Shown piece after piece: positions 12,676 to 24,902 of a stretch of 64,000 bases of DNA. Numbering within the stretch: the stretch's first letter is position 1; every line of letters starts with the position of its first letter. A program made the translations under genes and the position numbers. The stretch lies in contig JACAAK010000012.1 of the NCBI GenBank assembly GCA_025093985.1, positions 744,001 through 808,000 of the forward strand. The letters are read 5' to 3'. The stretch is from Calvatia gigantea (Eukaryota > Basidiomycota > Agaricomycetes > Agaricales > Lycoperdaceae). Below the pieces are notes generated by a model. The model ran no database searches. It had not been told where the DNA came from and was given only the letters and a program-made list of their open reading frames with translations.

Positions 12676-14453
12676 TTAGCTATAGCCTTCGAGAAACGTA
12701 CAGGGAAATAGACTGACGACTCGGTTCTGAGAGTCCGTTACCGTACCCATGGATCCTGATAAATTGTATGACGGTGGCTGTGATACCTTGTGTGCCTCCA
12801 AGGCCATATCGCGTGCATTTAAACTGAAACGACACTAGGTCAAAGCAGTGCTGAGAGGGGGCAGAACATGATACGAACCATGCGAGAAGGGAGTTTGCGT
12901 ATACTACATTAGGGAGTGAGTGAATAGGAAATTAAGAGATAGGGAATGGACATACGGTTTCCAACTAGCTCGTATACAGTGAGTTGATAAAAGTTGAGTG
13001 TTGGCCATGGGACGATCGCCTGAAATAAGTTGTGATCGAGTCCTGACGGATAGCTCAATTCCAGAAGAGATGTCTTACGAATATGAGCACTATAGCATCT
13101 GTGATGCTGATAGTCGTGTCAGGTGTTGTTGGGGACAAGCGCGAGTGAAGCTGCTAGATTGTACACGCACCTAATAAGTAACCCCATGTTAACAGCGTAG
13201 AAAATCAGTTTGTTGAGGATGTGATTGGTCCTGTCATGGTTCAGGGCGACGAAAGATCCGAAAAGCATTCAATGAGTAAGCATGCCGATAGACATAGAGA
13301 CGACAAACGAACTTGTGAAATTGTGTCTTGCTTTCTCTGAAGAACTGGACTAAAGCGAACGTGATCAACCAGTCGGCACCGATAGCGCAGCTAAGGGCTC
13401 CGATTGCCACGTGCTAGATCGCTTGTGTGAATGCCGGGGGAAAAACTAACAGAGAGTAGGGCTCGCCTGAGGTGTTCCTCTGAGAATTTTGATGAAGTCT
13501 GTTTCCAACGTACTTCAAAATCGCAGATCATCAGAGTGGGCTGGATATTCGTATGAACGCGACTCACGCGGTAATATAGATGACTATTGACTCAGCTGTT
13601 AGTAGCCGGTATAGGTGAAGATGTTGGGCTTACCGAGTCCTAGTACAAAATCACCGATTACAAACAGTGTCTAGGCAACAGTTGCGTTAAGGTCTCGCTG
13701 CGTTCGAAGGAAACTTACGATGATGCCACATAACACTTTCGCGCGACCGTGGGTTGCTACCAGTGCACCCGTTAGGAATATCCTATACCCAGCATATGGG
13801 GTGTCTTACCTTTCCAGACTTTGTGGACGAAGAAGCAATGAACACCGAGCTCGACCACGTCCTATCGACGGTGATCTGCGAGTTACAGGGGGTACGGTGT
13901 AGTGATGGTCATGCTACTAACGGTCAACAAAACCATTACTTTCATGCTCCTGTATTTTCCAAGGGGTCAGCGCCTCGCCCTCCGGTGTGTGCTCACATAT
14001 TTGTGCGTACCATACGGGGGTCAGAAGAGCCAGTACGTTTCCCCATTTTTGTACAGCGTAATAGTACCCTCCGTGAACAGTGATACAAGACCGGAGAATT
14101 TCAAGGGCCCTGGAATATCTTGAGTATTTTTCAATGGAGGGGTACCACGCGGAGGTAACTTACCATGTAAAAGCAACCTGTGTACAATCCGTCAGATTCA
14201 GAAAGAGTGAAGTAATTAAGAACACTCATACCAGTACTTTATAGATGATTGGATCCTGGGGGTACTTCTGAAAATACAACCACGACTGTAGGGTGGTTAT
14301 CCCTGATAACCTGTCTCAACAGGTGAGTGGTTTACTTCTTCGGGACCATTGGGGGTACCCCTACCCGACTGAAGCTACCGCACCGAGAAAATAAGCACCA
14401 ACAGTAGGCTCAAGAGTTGCTGCTAGGACTACAGGGTTGGAATGGGGAGCCAT
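12676..14453 (-). CDS. DUF6534 family multi-pass membrane protein, copy 3
   Basis: Closest relative of copy 2, in tandem with it on the same strand. The ATG at 14453 begins MAPHSNPVVLAATLEPTVGA and exon 1 ends AVASVG; after an intron it reads LSGITTLQSWLYFQ. The C-terminal part reads LTVYELVGN, then an extra 52-nt intron (12904-12955, GTATGT to TAG), then YANSLLA, a second intron, and CLNARDMALEAHKV. The stop is TAA 12676-12678. Copy 2 lacks the 52-nt intron at the same codon. The middle exons are more diverged and were not fully traced. Function is unknown. Confidence 0.62.
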
Positions 14454-14872
14454 GGGGTATTGGGCTCATCTTCAGGTAGCCTACGGCATTCTTATAGCCG
14501 GTGAAAGATGTACCCGATGGGGGAGATTGTCATGAGGTCAAAGGAGCAATATGGTTGTGAAGGTTTAAATCAAGAGAGAACACTGTTGCTGGTAACCAGG
14601 CACTGGATGGGGTTGGAGTTAGTAAGTCGGACATATGTTTGGAATAGAGAGTGTGGTATATCAGGGCGATCTCTAAAGTATCGTGGCCAACATATTGAGA
14701 GAGAAGGATGATCACATCACGAAAGCCTCGTGGGCGAGTGGGGTTGTAATTTTATCTTATCTTATCTGTTAGGACAACAGCACGTGTCAATGTCCAGTCT
14801 GATGGTTTGATGGTGAATGGTGTTATTCTGCTCCTCTGCTAGTCTCCCATCATCCACTTGTCTCTCCCGAAG
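14454..14872. promoter_or_regulatory. Divergent intergenic region (DUF6534 copy 3 / P-loop gene)
   Basis: The 419 bp between two divergent start codons must contain both promoters. A short direct repeat (ttatcttatcttatct) lies near 14752. No defined regulatory site is recognised. Confidence 0.35.
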
Positions 14873-16404
14873 ATGGAGGACAGTCTGAGCACAAGCGCGT
14901 CCACGCTCACTGGGGGTAGCCTCCACAGACACTACGGTGGCCAACCAACGGAATATGCACCAGCATCTGCGTCTGTCTCAGTTGGCAGCTCACCTCGGTC
15001 GAGTTCCTTGCCTTCGCCGCCTGAAAGTCCCTCGTCAGGCTCCATCTCGTCGTTCCCGTCGGCGTCCTCCTCTTTCTTCTTTAGCTCTGCAGCTGCGAGT
15101 CCACCGCATTCCCATCCTCACTCAGACCACTTGCGAGCACTCACTGAGGGACTCATCATCCCGTCTCTCACCCTCCCTTCCGCGCTCCGACGTCCCACGG
15201 CTTATGGACAAACACTTGGGGACGTGAGGTTACTCGTTTTGGGGAATAATGATACTGGGAAGAGTTTCCTCAGTGGTCTCCTGCTCGAGGATAACGAAGC
15301 AGTGGTAGAGGTTGGGAATTGGGAGAACACCGAATTTGGAAAGGTTCTGTATGCGTCCACGGACTGGATTGAGCACAAAGATGCTCATGGGCTTGAGAAG
15401 TATGAGCCTACTCGGAATATTGAGATCGTCGAGCTCCCAGGATATAATCACACGAGCAGTGTGAGTGGAACCCAATATTAATTTCTGATGGCGTTCATTA
15501 ATTTACGTGTTGCAGGGTTCTGAGCTTGTTGATAACATCCAGTCAATCATTCAGGCTCCGTTCCACGCTCTCTCAGAGGCGCTACACCCTGACCACCCAC
15601 CATCGTCTCTTGTCGCTAACCTCCTCTCTTCATCTTCGACACCGCTGTTTACCGCTTTGATATTCCTTTTACCTTCTGGTGCGCAGCCTCCGTGTCGGGA
15701 TTGGCTTGGCTCCGTTCGCTGACCCATCCCTAATAGCCCCGACTGAGTTCGATCGACTTCTCGTTGCCGAATTGGGAAGCCAAATACCCTTGATTGTTCT
15801 TCCACGACTCTATTCCCGTCCACATGATTCCTCACTCACAGACAAACTCTCAGCATTCCGTCCACCAACAGCAGTAGCTCTCCGCTCCGGTCTCTTCAAC
15901 TCTCCTGAAACACTCTCACTCCTCCGCAGTGAAGCAACAGACCGTTACTTCAAATGGCGAGAAGTTCAACGTGCAATATCCCACATCCATACTCGTCAAC
16001 GCCGAACCTCGCGGTACACGCAATCCCAGGGAACCGATCCGAAATGGGACAAAGCGAAGTGGGAGTCTGATTATCTCGCTTCTCTCTCTCATGATGTTGT
16101 GAAACTACGTGCACGAGACGCTACCATCACCCGCCAACAAGCTACGAATTTTACTCCGAGCAAGAGTCTGGACCTCGACGATGACGGCCTGATGCCACAA
16201 GGCTCATGCGGGGCCCCATTGGACCCTCTCCATCTACCGTCCCTATTCTTATTCTCGATATCCCTGCTTAACCCCCTTCGTGCGCGGTTACACAAGTCCA
16301 TTTCTGACTTCTTTGAATCACTAGGGTCGGAGAAGAATGTTAGGATCGCCCTTTTGGGTGGGTTCTGTATTGGACTGGGGATTGGGGTTATGGCTAGGAC
16401 GTGA
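14873..16404 (+). CDS. P-loop (septin-like) nucleotide-binding protein with C-terminal membrane anchor
   Basis: The ATG at 14873 opens a Ser/Pro-rich N-terminal region of about 90 residues. A Walker A/G1 motif, LGNNDTGKS, lies near residue 123, and ELPGYNHTS in the G3 position near residue 190 would replace the usual DxxG. An intron (GTGAGT near 15460 to GCAG near 15515) continues into GSELVDNIQSIIQAP; a second (near 15677-15739) joins LIFLLPS to APTEFDRLLVAELGSQIP, a typical beta-strand/helix after G3. The last residues before the stop, IALLGGFCIGLGIGVM, form a Gly-rich membrane segment. It is probably a membrane-tethered GTPase-like protein. The exact family is not certain and the NKxD motif was not seen. 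Confidence 0.65.
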
Positions 16405-16668
16405 TTCTAGGTGGGGATCTCATGACCACCCACGCCTTTGGTCCGTGATATTACTTTCGCCAGAGCTTTCTGTTACGCTTCATGCATGTTGTTGTATATC
16501 AGTATTGTGACTCATTTGGGTTGTATGTACTTCTCTTCACTGTATTGTACCAAGTCGTCATGTCATTCATCAACTCTCCTGAGCTGCAAACCATACGGTC
16601 GCCATGGTCACATTTATGATTATAGGCGAGGGAAGTAGGTCTCGTGCGCTTTGTTGCTGGGAACTAAG

Positions 16669-19600
16669 TTAGATGTGCCCGTTGAGGATGTCTTCCTTCT
16701 CCCCCAAATAAAACACCGGGATTTGGTCCAATGGGGCATCGACGGTGACGGACTTTCCGCCTTTTCCATGATCTCGGTCCGTCCACCTAAATTACATCAG
16801 TCATTCCTGAAGCAGGGACATTGGGGAAGTAATGCTCACCAGTGCTTCCAAGTCATACCGGCCGAAAGTTGAGCCTTGTTCAGCTTCGGCAAGTAAACGT
16901 CGTGCGTCTTGGCACCCAGTTCTCCCACAGGAGCGACGAGAAGTCGGGGACCTGTAGATAATTAGAACCATAAGGCATGAGTTGCGAAAGTGGGAGCAAA
17001 GGGGATACGGACCAAACATGAATTGATGAACGATCTTGGGATCGTTGGCCTGGGTACCGTCTCTTACGACTTCATCCGAGTCCGAGAAATCGAAGTAAAG
17101 GGGACGCATGATAACCCTTCCTGCCCTCTGTAACATCTGAAACAGTTCTTTGACGTAGGGTATGAGTTGGTAACGGAGTGAAATGTACTGATTCGAGGAT
17201 GAGTAGATTCGATTGAGTTGGACGCGGTGAGTGTATCATAGGCGTAAAGCGAACCTTCTTGAGAATGATAAAATTGTCGTCACCATAGGACCATGGCTGA
17301 TTTGCTGTGAGCCTCGGGTGGTTATGTGGATGAGGGAAGACTTGCCTCGTTCGGACAAGGGTTCGCATGTGGAAGGGTAGATGTTCTTGGGAGGTTGCAT
17401 GACCGCGTTCTAGGTATTTGGTGATAAAACTTGCGTGTTTTAAAGAAAGATTAGTGCTTACCCGTGGACTCGAGTCTTCTCGCCCAGCTGTGATGAGAAC
17501 ATAATAATGCTCCACGAAAGGATTCAACTCACGAAAGGGAGGAAGACGCCCATAGAAAACCATCTAACAAATAACTCCTTTCCCTATAAATGGAGTAAGC
17601 AACGACAACCCAAATTATAATCACGATATCTCACTTCATCAGTATCAATATCCAATCCAGCAAATCCACCAATATCAAGTGTCCAAGCCGAAATACCCGA
17701 AGCAGCCACCGAAACACCAGCCGTAACCTGCTGCAACAACACATCAAACCTCGAATCCGTATCCCCACTCCATAAATAAGAACAAAACCGTTGCCCTCCG
17801 ACAAACGTACTCCGGGTGAGCGACATAAATTCACACGAGGTTTTTTGTGGTTCAGAGTCTGTGGTGGAGGTGAGGTTATTGAAACCCTCCTCGATGGCTT
17901 GTTGGTGGAGCCAGGGGTACATTTTTCCTGTGGATTCTTGGGAGCCGAGGAAGTATTGTGCGAAGGCGCGGGAATAGGGGATGGAGGAGATGGTTTGGCC
18001 GTTGTTCTCGAATGGCTCGCCGAGTGTTCCTCCTGCAAAACCCGGTTATTGATGGGATTATCAATGTATTATAATAAGAAAGGCGAACCATCTGCTTGGT
18101 CGATCCAGAAGTTGTGGATCCCTTTGGAAAAGTAGCTATCGTTCAACCGTTTCCCTATATAACGAATTTAATCAGCAGTTAATTCCTGTGGTGACTCTGG
18201 ATGACATACACAAGAACTCTCTTGCGGCAGGGTTTGTTGAGTCGACTGAGATAAATAGATCAGTGGAGACTAAAACAGAATTGTTACGGGGAGGCGAACC
18301 AAGCCTAGTATAAACTCCTTCAAAAGAGTCCTGCACGCCGGACCCATCTCTCGTAATCGCCAATAAACCCTCTTCTTGAAGGGTGATATAATTTTCAGAT
18401 AGATCTTCTACGCTTGGCCAAAGTGATACCATGAGTTCTGCTCCAGTGAGACGCTTCACTTCTGCTGCCATCCTGACTGGATCAGGCCAGACATCGGAGT
18501 TGAAGGACCTTTACAACACATGTATCCTTGTGAGAGGAGGGTCAGCGAGAGAATAGTGTGGATCTCACCAATCGCCTTGGAATCTCCAAGCAAAGAAATC
18601 TGGGAATACTCGTCAGAAACGCGTTCTGACGCTGTAAAGTGGAGCGGGGATACCGATGACAATGAGCGAGACTGGGACATTTTCGTCATGGAACCTTTGA
18701 GCTAAATCTGTGATTTGTGTTTGATTGTAATATCTGAGTTTGGATTGTTGATATCCGAGTATAAAATCAGGCGGGGTCGGTTGTCGGCCTAGAATAATGA
18801 ATGAGAAAAAGTTCTTTTAGACCCTTCGGTGTCGTACCGGTTACAGCAGTAAACTGTTCTTGTAGGGCATCGTAGTCCCCTGGAGCGGCTGCAGTGCTAT
18901 GTTTATTGACACGATGAGGACTCTGCTTCGGATAAAATATGGGGTTTATGTGCTCACATATAGTAATCGACGACAGTAGTTTCATCCGCAACGAAGCGTG
19001 TTCTGAGGCGATCAAACTCTGCGGGGTTGATGGTAAACACTAGTATCATGTATAACAATTCGGGATCTCACCAATGCGGCCTTGGCCTGGGTAGTTGAAA
19101 AACGTCAAGTAACCCTGGGTATTTCCTCAGTCTCGAGTCAGCATTCCAGGAAGTTCAACTGACCTTGTTTGACATCCAGACGGGTAAAGTTACGTGTGAG
19201 TTATAATTGATCAGGTCAACCACTTGTCCCTTTTTATTGACCGTGTGGTCTTTGCAGCAGGCTTGCTGTCCAGCTCCAAAGAACATTTCATCCGGATCTG
19301 CGGAGAATCCGAACTGCGCCTGAAACGCTCGACCACGTATATCCTGGACGTAATTCCGAGATGGTAAAACCTTTGTATCAGTGTATTCGCTTGTAAGCAA
19401 CATCGTGGTCCCATTTGCTTCGACTCTCGAGAATGAGATGACGCCCATAGAAACCTGCGTTACGAGGTCCCCATTACGCACAATAGCATTCCCTCTGAAA
19501 GGAATTGTGATAGAGTGCTCAAGGCCTTTGGAACTGGGTCCTTCAAGGGGCGGATCGAGAAGAGCAGAAGGTTCGTGACCGGTTGGATCGCGAAGGAGGC

Positions 19601-19813
19601 TTGCGCGGACGCGAAAACCGTGGTTCCCGAAAGGCTTGTCCCTTCAGTAAGCAGTTGAGAGAAATATTATTTGGAGTAGAGCACCTGTATGTAAACGCGC
19701 TCAAAACCATTCTGAAGTTTGATCCCGGTAGCGTTGGGACTGAAATAGTCATCTATGAGGGCGAATGATAATGGCAGCGCTGACATGCGCAACAAGAATC
19801 TTGTGAGGAGCAT
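16669..19813 (-). CDS. Secreted glycoside hydrolase family 31 enzyme
   Basis: Retaining glycosidase of GH31 (alpha-glucosidase/alpha-xylosidase type); the substrate is not predictable here. The ATG at 19813 gives MLLTRFLLRMSALPLSFALI, a likely signal peptide, then NGFERVYIQ spliced to PFGNHGFRVRASLLRDP. Landmarks in order are FGAGQQACCKDHTVNKKG, VDLINYNSHVTLPVWMSNK, DFILGYQQSKLRYYNQTQ, MVSLWPSVEDLSENY, SKGIHNFWIDQADG (nucleophile Asp expected in WIDQAD), SYLWSGDTDSRFDVL (acid/base Asp expected in SGD), AWTLDIGGFAG, VIMRPLYFDFSDSDEV and VHQFMFGPRLLVAPV. The end is VTVDAPLDQIPVFYLG with stop 16669-16671. It is split by roughly a dozen short introns; no frame break was found in the exons checked. 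Confidence 0.85.
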
Positions 19814-20213
19814 GGTGCGGCAGCGTGGAGCCTGTGTCGTTCCAATGTTTTAAATACGGTTAAAACCACCGGCGGACCGTTCAAAGAAGACAAGGGGTGT
19901 CGGGAAGCTAGGTCCTGTGATAGTGAAGGGATATTCATAGCGGGTCAAGCTTCTTGGGTATTGTCTGAGTACAAAGGTTTGAGATGCTTCGAGGGTTACG
20001 GTAGTTGTGTGACAACCATTGTATTGTAGGATCGCACATTCCGGGTTCAAGGGGGCTGAAATGGCAATGTGCTATCATAAGGCCGTGGGTACTCAGCAGG
20101 TTGGCGGAAGTTCTTGAGCGAGACTGGGGAGGTATTTGGTTCCGATGATGGTGCCAAACACGGTCCCTAAAATGATCTGGATGAGTGAAATGGCCTGGAG
20201 TTGAGTGTAATTA
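19814..20213. promoter_or_regulatory. Divergent intergenic region (GH31 / TRS65)
   Basis: 400 bp between two divergent start codons. It includes a minus-strand open frame (19850-20050) with no recognised family. No specific control site is identified. Confidence 0.35.
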
Positions 20214-23195
20214 ATGTCGCTGGAACATCTGTTCTCCACCTCTACCCTCTCTCTTTCAGTGCCGAACACATCTATCGAGTTTCCGCCGTCAGATCCTGCA
20301 GACGAATGGTTAACAGATCTTTCATCAAACACACACGAACGAAAGCAGGCTTTCTTCGGTGCGCCATTCCCCTTCCTGCATTGGCGGCCCATTGACCAAC
20401 GATAGATGAACAGCTGGAATCACTCGTAACATTACGCGTCGAACATCCAGATCCAAATGAACACGCAGATCCTCTAAAACCTCCTTCTGCATTAATTACA
20501 TTCCTGGCGCACCTCCAAATCTCCCTCGAAGCCAGCTACATCTCGACTGTCCCAGCATCGGCGGAAATACCGCAGACTACCCGTCTCTCAGCTCCTCCAC
20601 GAACTGCTTCCCTCGGTCTCAAGCTTTCTGCTCGTGGAGGCGGCCCGCACCACCCGTCGATCCTTCCTCCTAATACTCCCAATCCCACTCCTGCCACGGC
20701 GGACCACGACAAAAAATACGTCACTTCCCAGGGCACCGTACTCTTTACGAGTATCTGGGGACAGGCCTCAGAGAACGCACATGAGGAAATTGCACTCGTC
20801 TGGTCTGAGGATGAACAGGTTTGGGTCGCCGTTTACCGCCTAGCCCTCACTGTTGGTATGCCAATTCTCTTCCTTGATAGACAACAACCCTGACACCCTC
20901 CCCAGCATTTATTCGACTCAGCTTTACGGACCCCCTTCTGTGCCTTACTATATCTGTCACCTTACGCGAAAAGCCTGTTACAACTTCCTCACCCCAACAT
21001 CCTTTCATACAATTCCTAAAATCGTTTGATGGCGTTGTTATTCCTGAGTCGCCAATGGTCACCGACAAAGCGCAAGCGCAACAAGAGGATGACCATTTGG
21101 AAGGATTTGAGGAGGTCAATCTTCTTGAAGGGCTCTTAGCTGGTATGTACCTTCGCTCCCTCAACGCGCCATGTTTTGTTGAACCATCCTAGGACCTACT
21201 TTTGCAAAGATGGGACCTTCCGAGATCAACTTGCCTTCTACCAGATTGGGAATCGTCTCCCGACAAAAGCTGTTTTCTCTCTCACCAGTCAACCTTCCTA
21301 CACCAACTGCTCCTTCACCTTCACCTACGACCGTTGCGCGAGGAAAGGTACATCCTACCCTCCGCAAATCCTACCGCAAAACGCTTCAAACTGTATCTGG
21401 CTTCCGGGTTCGGATGCGGACAGTCTTTGTGCCCAGTGTCATCCTAGACGCTTCGCAAGAGGACCACGACAAAATGACTGCCGGGAATGAAGAAAGGACG
21501 GTCGTCCTCTGTGTCGAAATTGAAAACTCTGGAGAAGCTGGGCAAGGAATAGGTTTCGAGGTTGAGAAAGTGGATGTAAGCATCAGTGGAGATGAAGCCA
21601 AGGCGACTTTGATCACTTGGGGCGCTGAGGGTTTCAAGGCTGAGGGCGCCGTATTTCCGTTGAAAATCGCTCAATACGCTCAGTATAACCTGTTATATGC
21701 GGTCACTTTCCTTCGATCTCCTGCAGAGCTCGATGCATTTTCATTCGCTCGTTCATCTAATAATCAAGTCCACCCCGACCTACAACGAGCGGTATCCATT
21801 AACATCCACGGGAAGCCATACACACAAGGACAAGAGGCAACACTGTACCCAACGCGAACCTTTTCATCCAAGTGGAATTGCGTTCTTGACCTTGCCACAC
21901 AACAATCCCAAACCATCCCTCATCTCGACCCAGCCGATCCATCCACAGCACATCCAAGTGTACTCCCAGAACCACCCTCTCCCTTCCCCGCATTCGGTTT
22001 CCAGCCTCCCAAATCCAGTCCTACATACAATCACAGGCTACTAACAGACAGCGCTACCACCCCTACCACCACCACTACCGCCAAACCACAGCTCCTCGCC
22101 GGTCGCATACTCAAAACATCCTCCACTCCAAGGTTAACCTCCATCCCGATGAGTGCTAACCCAGCAAGATTGTCAACACCACAACCAGGACTACCCGCAC
22201 AATACGCTCGTTCACCCACGACTTACAGCGCTCCGCCTGTCCCATTACCACTGCTGGACCATGATCGAGACCGACCACCTTACCCGGGATTACCATCCAG
22301 AACACAAACCCCGCCAGCTTTCATCGATTCACCCATGACACCTGCATATCCCGCTTTTTCGTCTAGATCATCTATACCCCCGACACCCATGTTCCAAGCC
22401 CCGGTTGTGTCCCAAACTTCGGTGGGAGTGGTTGGACCTACTATGGAAGCCCGACGAGGGAGAAATTCGATATTCGCGACGACGGAACCTCCGACCCCGA
22501 TGCCCCAACATCATCCTGATCCTGGGACTGGGACATTTGCGAACGAGCAGAGGATGTCCACGCTTGCGCGTGCATACGGTGGCATCCCTTATCAAGGTGA
22601 AATCGTCATCGTTTCCGTAGGATTGTTGGATGTTATTCAGAGCGGTGGAGTTGGTTCGAAGACACGAGAGAAGGACGCCGAGAAGAAAGCTTCTGGTTTA
22701 GGTCCTGGGAGGATTTATCCACTTGATAAATTCACTCTGGATATTTTCGTGTTTAATAAGACAGACCGGACGAGACGGTTTGAGATTAGTTGTTTGGAAC
22801 GGAGGAGGAGACGGGATGTTGAAGATAGTATGGATGGCCAAACTGGTGGTAGTGGGGCAGGAAGGAAGATGGGTTATCCAGGTGTAATGCCCATGGAAGG
22901 ACGAGTGAGAATCGGGTGGGTGTCTCTTACTGACATTTTATGACACTTGGATACTTAGTATTGTTTCTTAGGCCTCTTTTGCCCTCTGCGTGTCAATCTG
23001 TCCGAATGGAATTCTTGGCAGGTGTCACCGGGCGTACACAAGATTGATGCTTTGACGTTGGTCGATATTGAGTCTGGTTACTCTATCAATCTTCGGTACG
23101 CGGGACTTTCGCTATCTGAAGTTGCGCGAGCAGAGATACTTACCAAGTTCATCAGGTCCGTTATGGATATTGTGGTTCATAAACCTGAGGATTAA
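20214..23195 (+). CDS. TRS65: TRAPPII complex subunit Trs65
   Basis: Trs65 is a fungal subunit of TRAPPII, the tethering complex and Rab exchange factor at the Golgi. The ATG at 20214 (MSLEHLFSTSTLSLS) runs to KQAFF; a 47-nt GTGCGC-to-ATAG intron continues as DEQLESLVTLRVEHPDP. The next introns join RLALTV to AFIRLSFTDP and EGLLA to GPTFAKMGPSEIN. The core reads TLRKSYRKTLQTVSGFRVRM and NEERTVVLCVEIENSG, then a Pro/Thr-rich linker. The C-terminal immunoglobulin-like part is GEIVIVSVGLLDVIQSGG to VDIESGYSINLR, and a last intron gives SVMDIVVHKPED at the stop 23193-23195. One extra G at 23021-23022 breaks the frame between MEFLA and VSPGVHKIDALTL. Confidence 0.8.
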
Positions 23196-24245
23196 GCCCA
23201 CCTCTGTGGCAGCCCTAAACTTCCACGATATATTGTTCGTTGGAGAATACTTAATTTTTCAAAAATTTATAAAAACGCGTTTTTTTGAGCCCTTAAGGGT
23301 TATTCTTTCATGAGCGTTGGTCAACCACGATTTTCAAGAACCTCCGTTCTTTTGAAAAGTGATCCTGCAGGCTCGGAATCTAGAAAACGTTTTTTGATGT
23401 CTAGTGGCTCGGGCCCTTCTGGTTACGACAATAAATTTTAACTCAACCAAGTGTTTCTTAATCTACCTTAGGCCCCAAACGGTGTAATGATGAATTTACG
23501 GTAAAAGAGACTAAGAAGCCAACACAGTAGGTGTGAATCATGCATGCGAATTGCGGGAAAACTCTCGGGTGGCTGAGAGGAGAGCATGTTTCGCAAATAT
23601 CAAGTGACCATTGAAACATATGGGGTTTCCAGAGAGCATACCCAAGGGTGAGTACTGTATGTGCAGGCTCGGCAAGCGATTGCTCGCTTCATGGGTTGAA
23701 GGAAAGGGACGTCGCTACCGTGAGGGCGGTCATATGATAGCCGGACCGCATGTCTGAGAGTTTCCAAAATTACGGCACTCTCATGCGTTCGCAAAAAGCG
23801 AGGATGGCATTGGATGTATTTTCGAAAAGCAAACACAATAAATATGTAACTAAAGCAAAGCAAGCCGAGGTCACAACGAACAAACAAAAAAAAACCGTGT
23901 TGAGTATTCTTCACTATTGTGAGTTACCACTAAAGTGTTAAATAATCAACTGTCCCAAAACAGAAATGATAAAGAAATATAAAAAAGGGTAGAAGCGAAG
24001 ATGCAAAAAAGGGTAAAGGGCGATGGCGTGGTAATAATCTCAAGGCTCGGGATTTATGGGAGCAGTGGACAATTGCGATTGCGTGATAAGTACGAGGCGT
24101 GGCGGGACGTGCGGCGGGAATTCATCATTTTCGTTCTTTTCGGAGATCTTTAGGGTGATTTCGTGGGGAAAAATGGAAGCAAGGTGGCGCATGGGATGGA
24201 GGATGACAACGGTATTTGAAGCATGAATATGCATGTCTACAAGCG
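23196..24245. other. Intergenic region, no gene recognised
   Basis: Contains poly-T/poly-A runs (for example 23279-23286 and 23886-23894) and short frames without motifs. It lies between the 3' ends of two convergent genes. Confidence 0.45.
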
Positions 24246-24902
24246 CTATACCATGGAGGCAGACTTGCGAGTATATTGCATCTGCGATCCACCCTTTGCA
24301 GGTCTAGGTGGAGGCCGCTGTGTTGGTTTCCGGAAAGTCTGGAAGAAGGCAGGGGGATCAGGGGCTGTGGGAACAGCGGGAGGTAAAATAGCGCCTACAT
24401 GTCTTGACATGATCATCTTAGCCATAGAGACGGGAACTTCTGATTGGTACATTGCAGGTACTGAGGGGGTGAGTGTGCGGGATTAGACACAGGAAAAACG
24501 GGTATTGAAGCCGGAAGACATACGAGGCTGCTCAAAAGCGGGCCCGCTTCGCCGGCCTCGCTGCCAGGGTTGGCTAGGAGGTTCTTGTGATACTGCCAAC
24601 CCTACTCCTCTCCCCTTCATGTTATTTCCATCGACTTTGAACGAAACTGGAAGCGTAGGGAGGTTATCCCAGGTGAATAACCCCCATCCCCACGACGACG
24701 ACGACGATGATGAAGACGATGAGGACGACGACTGTTGCTCTACGTTCTTGGGTTGTTCCTGCACTAATGTCTGTTTCTCCAGCGAATGCGACGTCCGTGA
24801 CCGTAGAAAGTGCAGAGCTGCTCTTATAACGGCAAGGAGGAAGAGAGAAACCAGGAAAGATAAGAGGAATGATGTATGGATTTGAGAGGGGGAAAGAGAC
24901 AT
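24246..24902 (-). CDS. Small single-pass membrane protein with PVSMAKMIMSRH motif
   Basis: The ATG at 24902 opens MSLSPSQIHTSFLLSFLVSL, a hydrophobic N-terminal segment ending before FLRSRTS. A Ser tract encoded by a repetitive run follows (near 24700-24730), then WGWGLFTWDNLPTLPVSF. A donor GTATGT after PAFEQP and an acceptor CTCAG about 63 nt later join to LPAMYQSEVPVSMAKMIMSR and a Pro/Arg-rich tail (RPPPRPAKGG), ending at 24246. I recall the SMAKMIMSRH stretch as conserved in unnamed basidiomycete proteins; the function is unknown. The length is about 190 residues. Confidence 0.6.

Noticed and set aside
23600..23914. 104-codon minus-strand frame as a gene
   Set aside because: No family resemblance, no splice context, and the composition resembles noncoding spacer.
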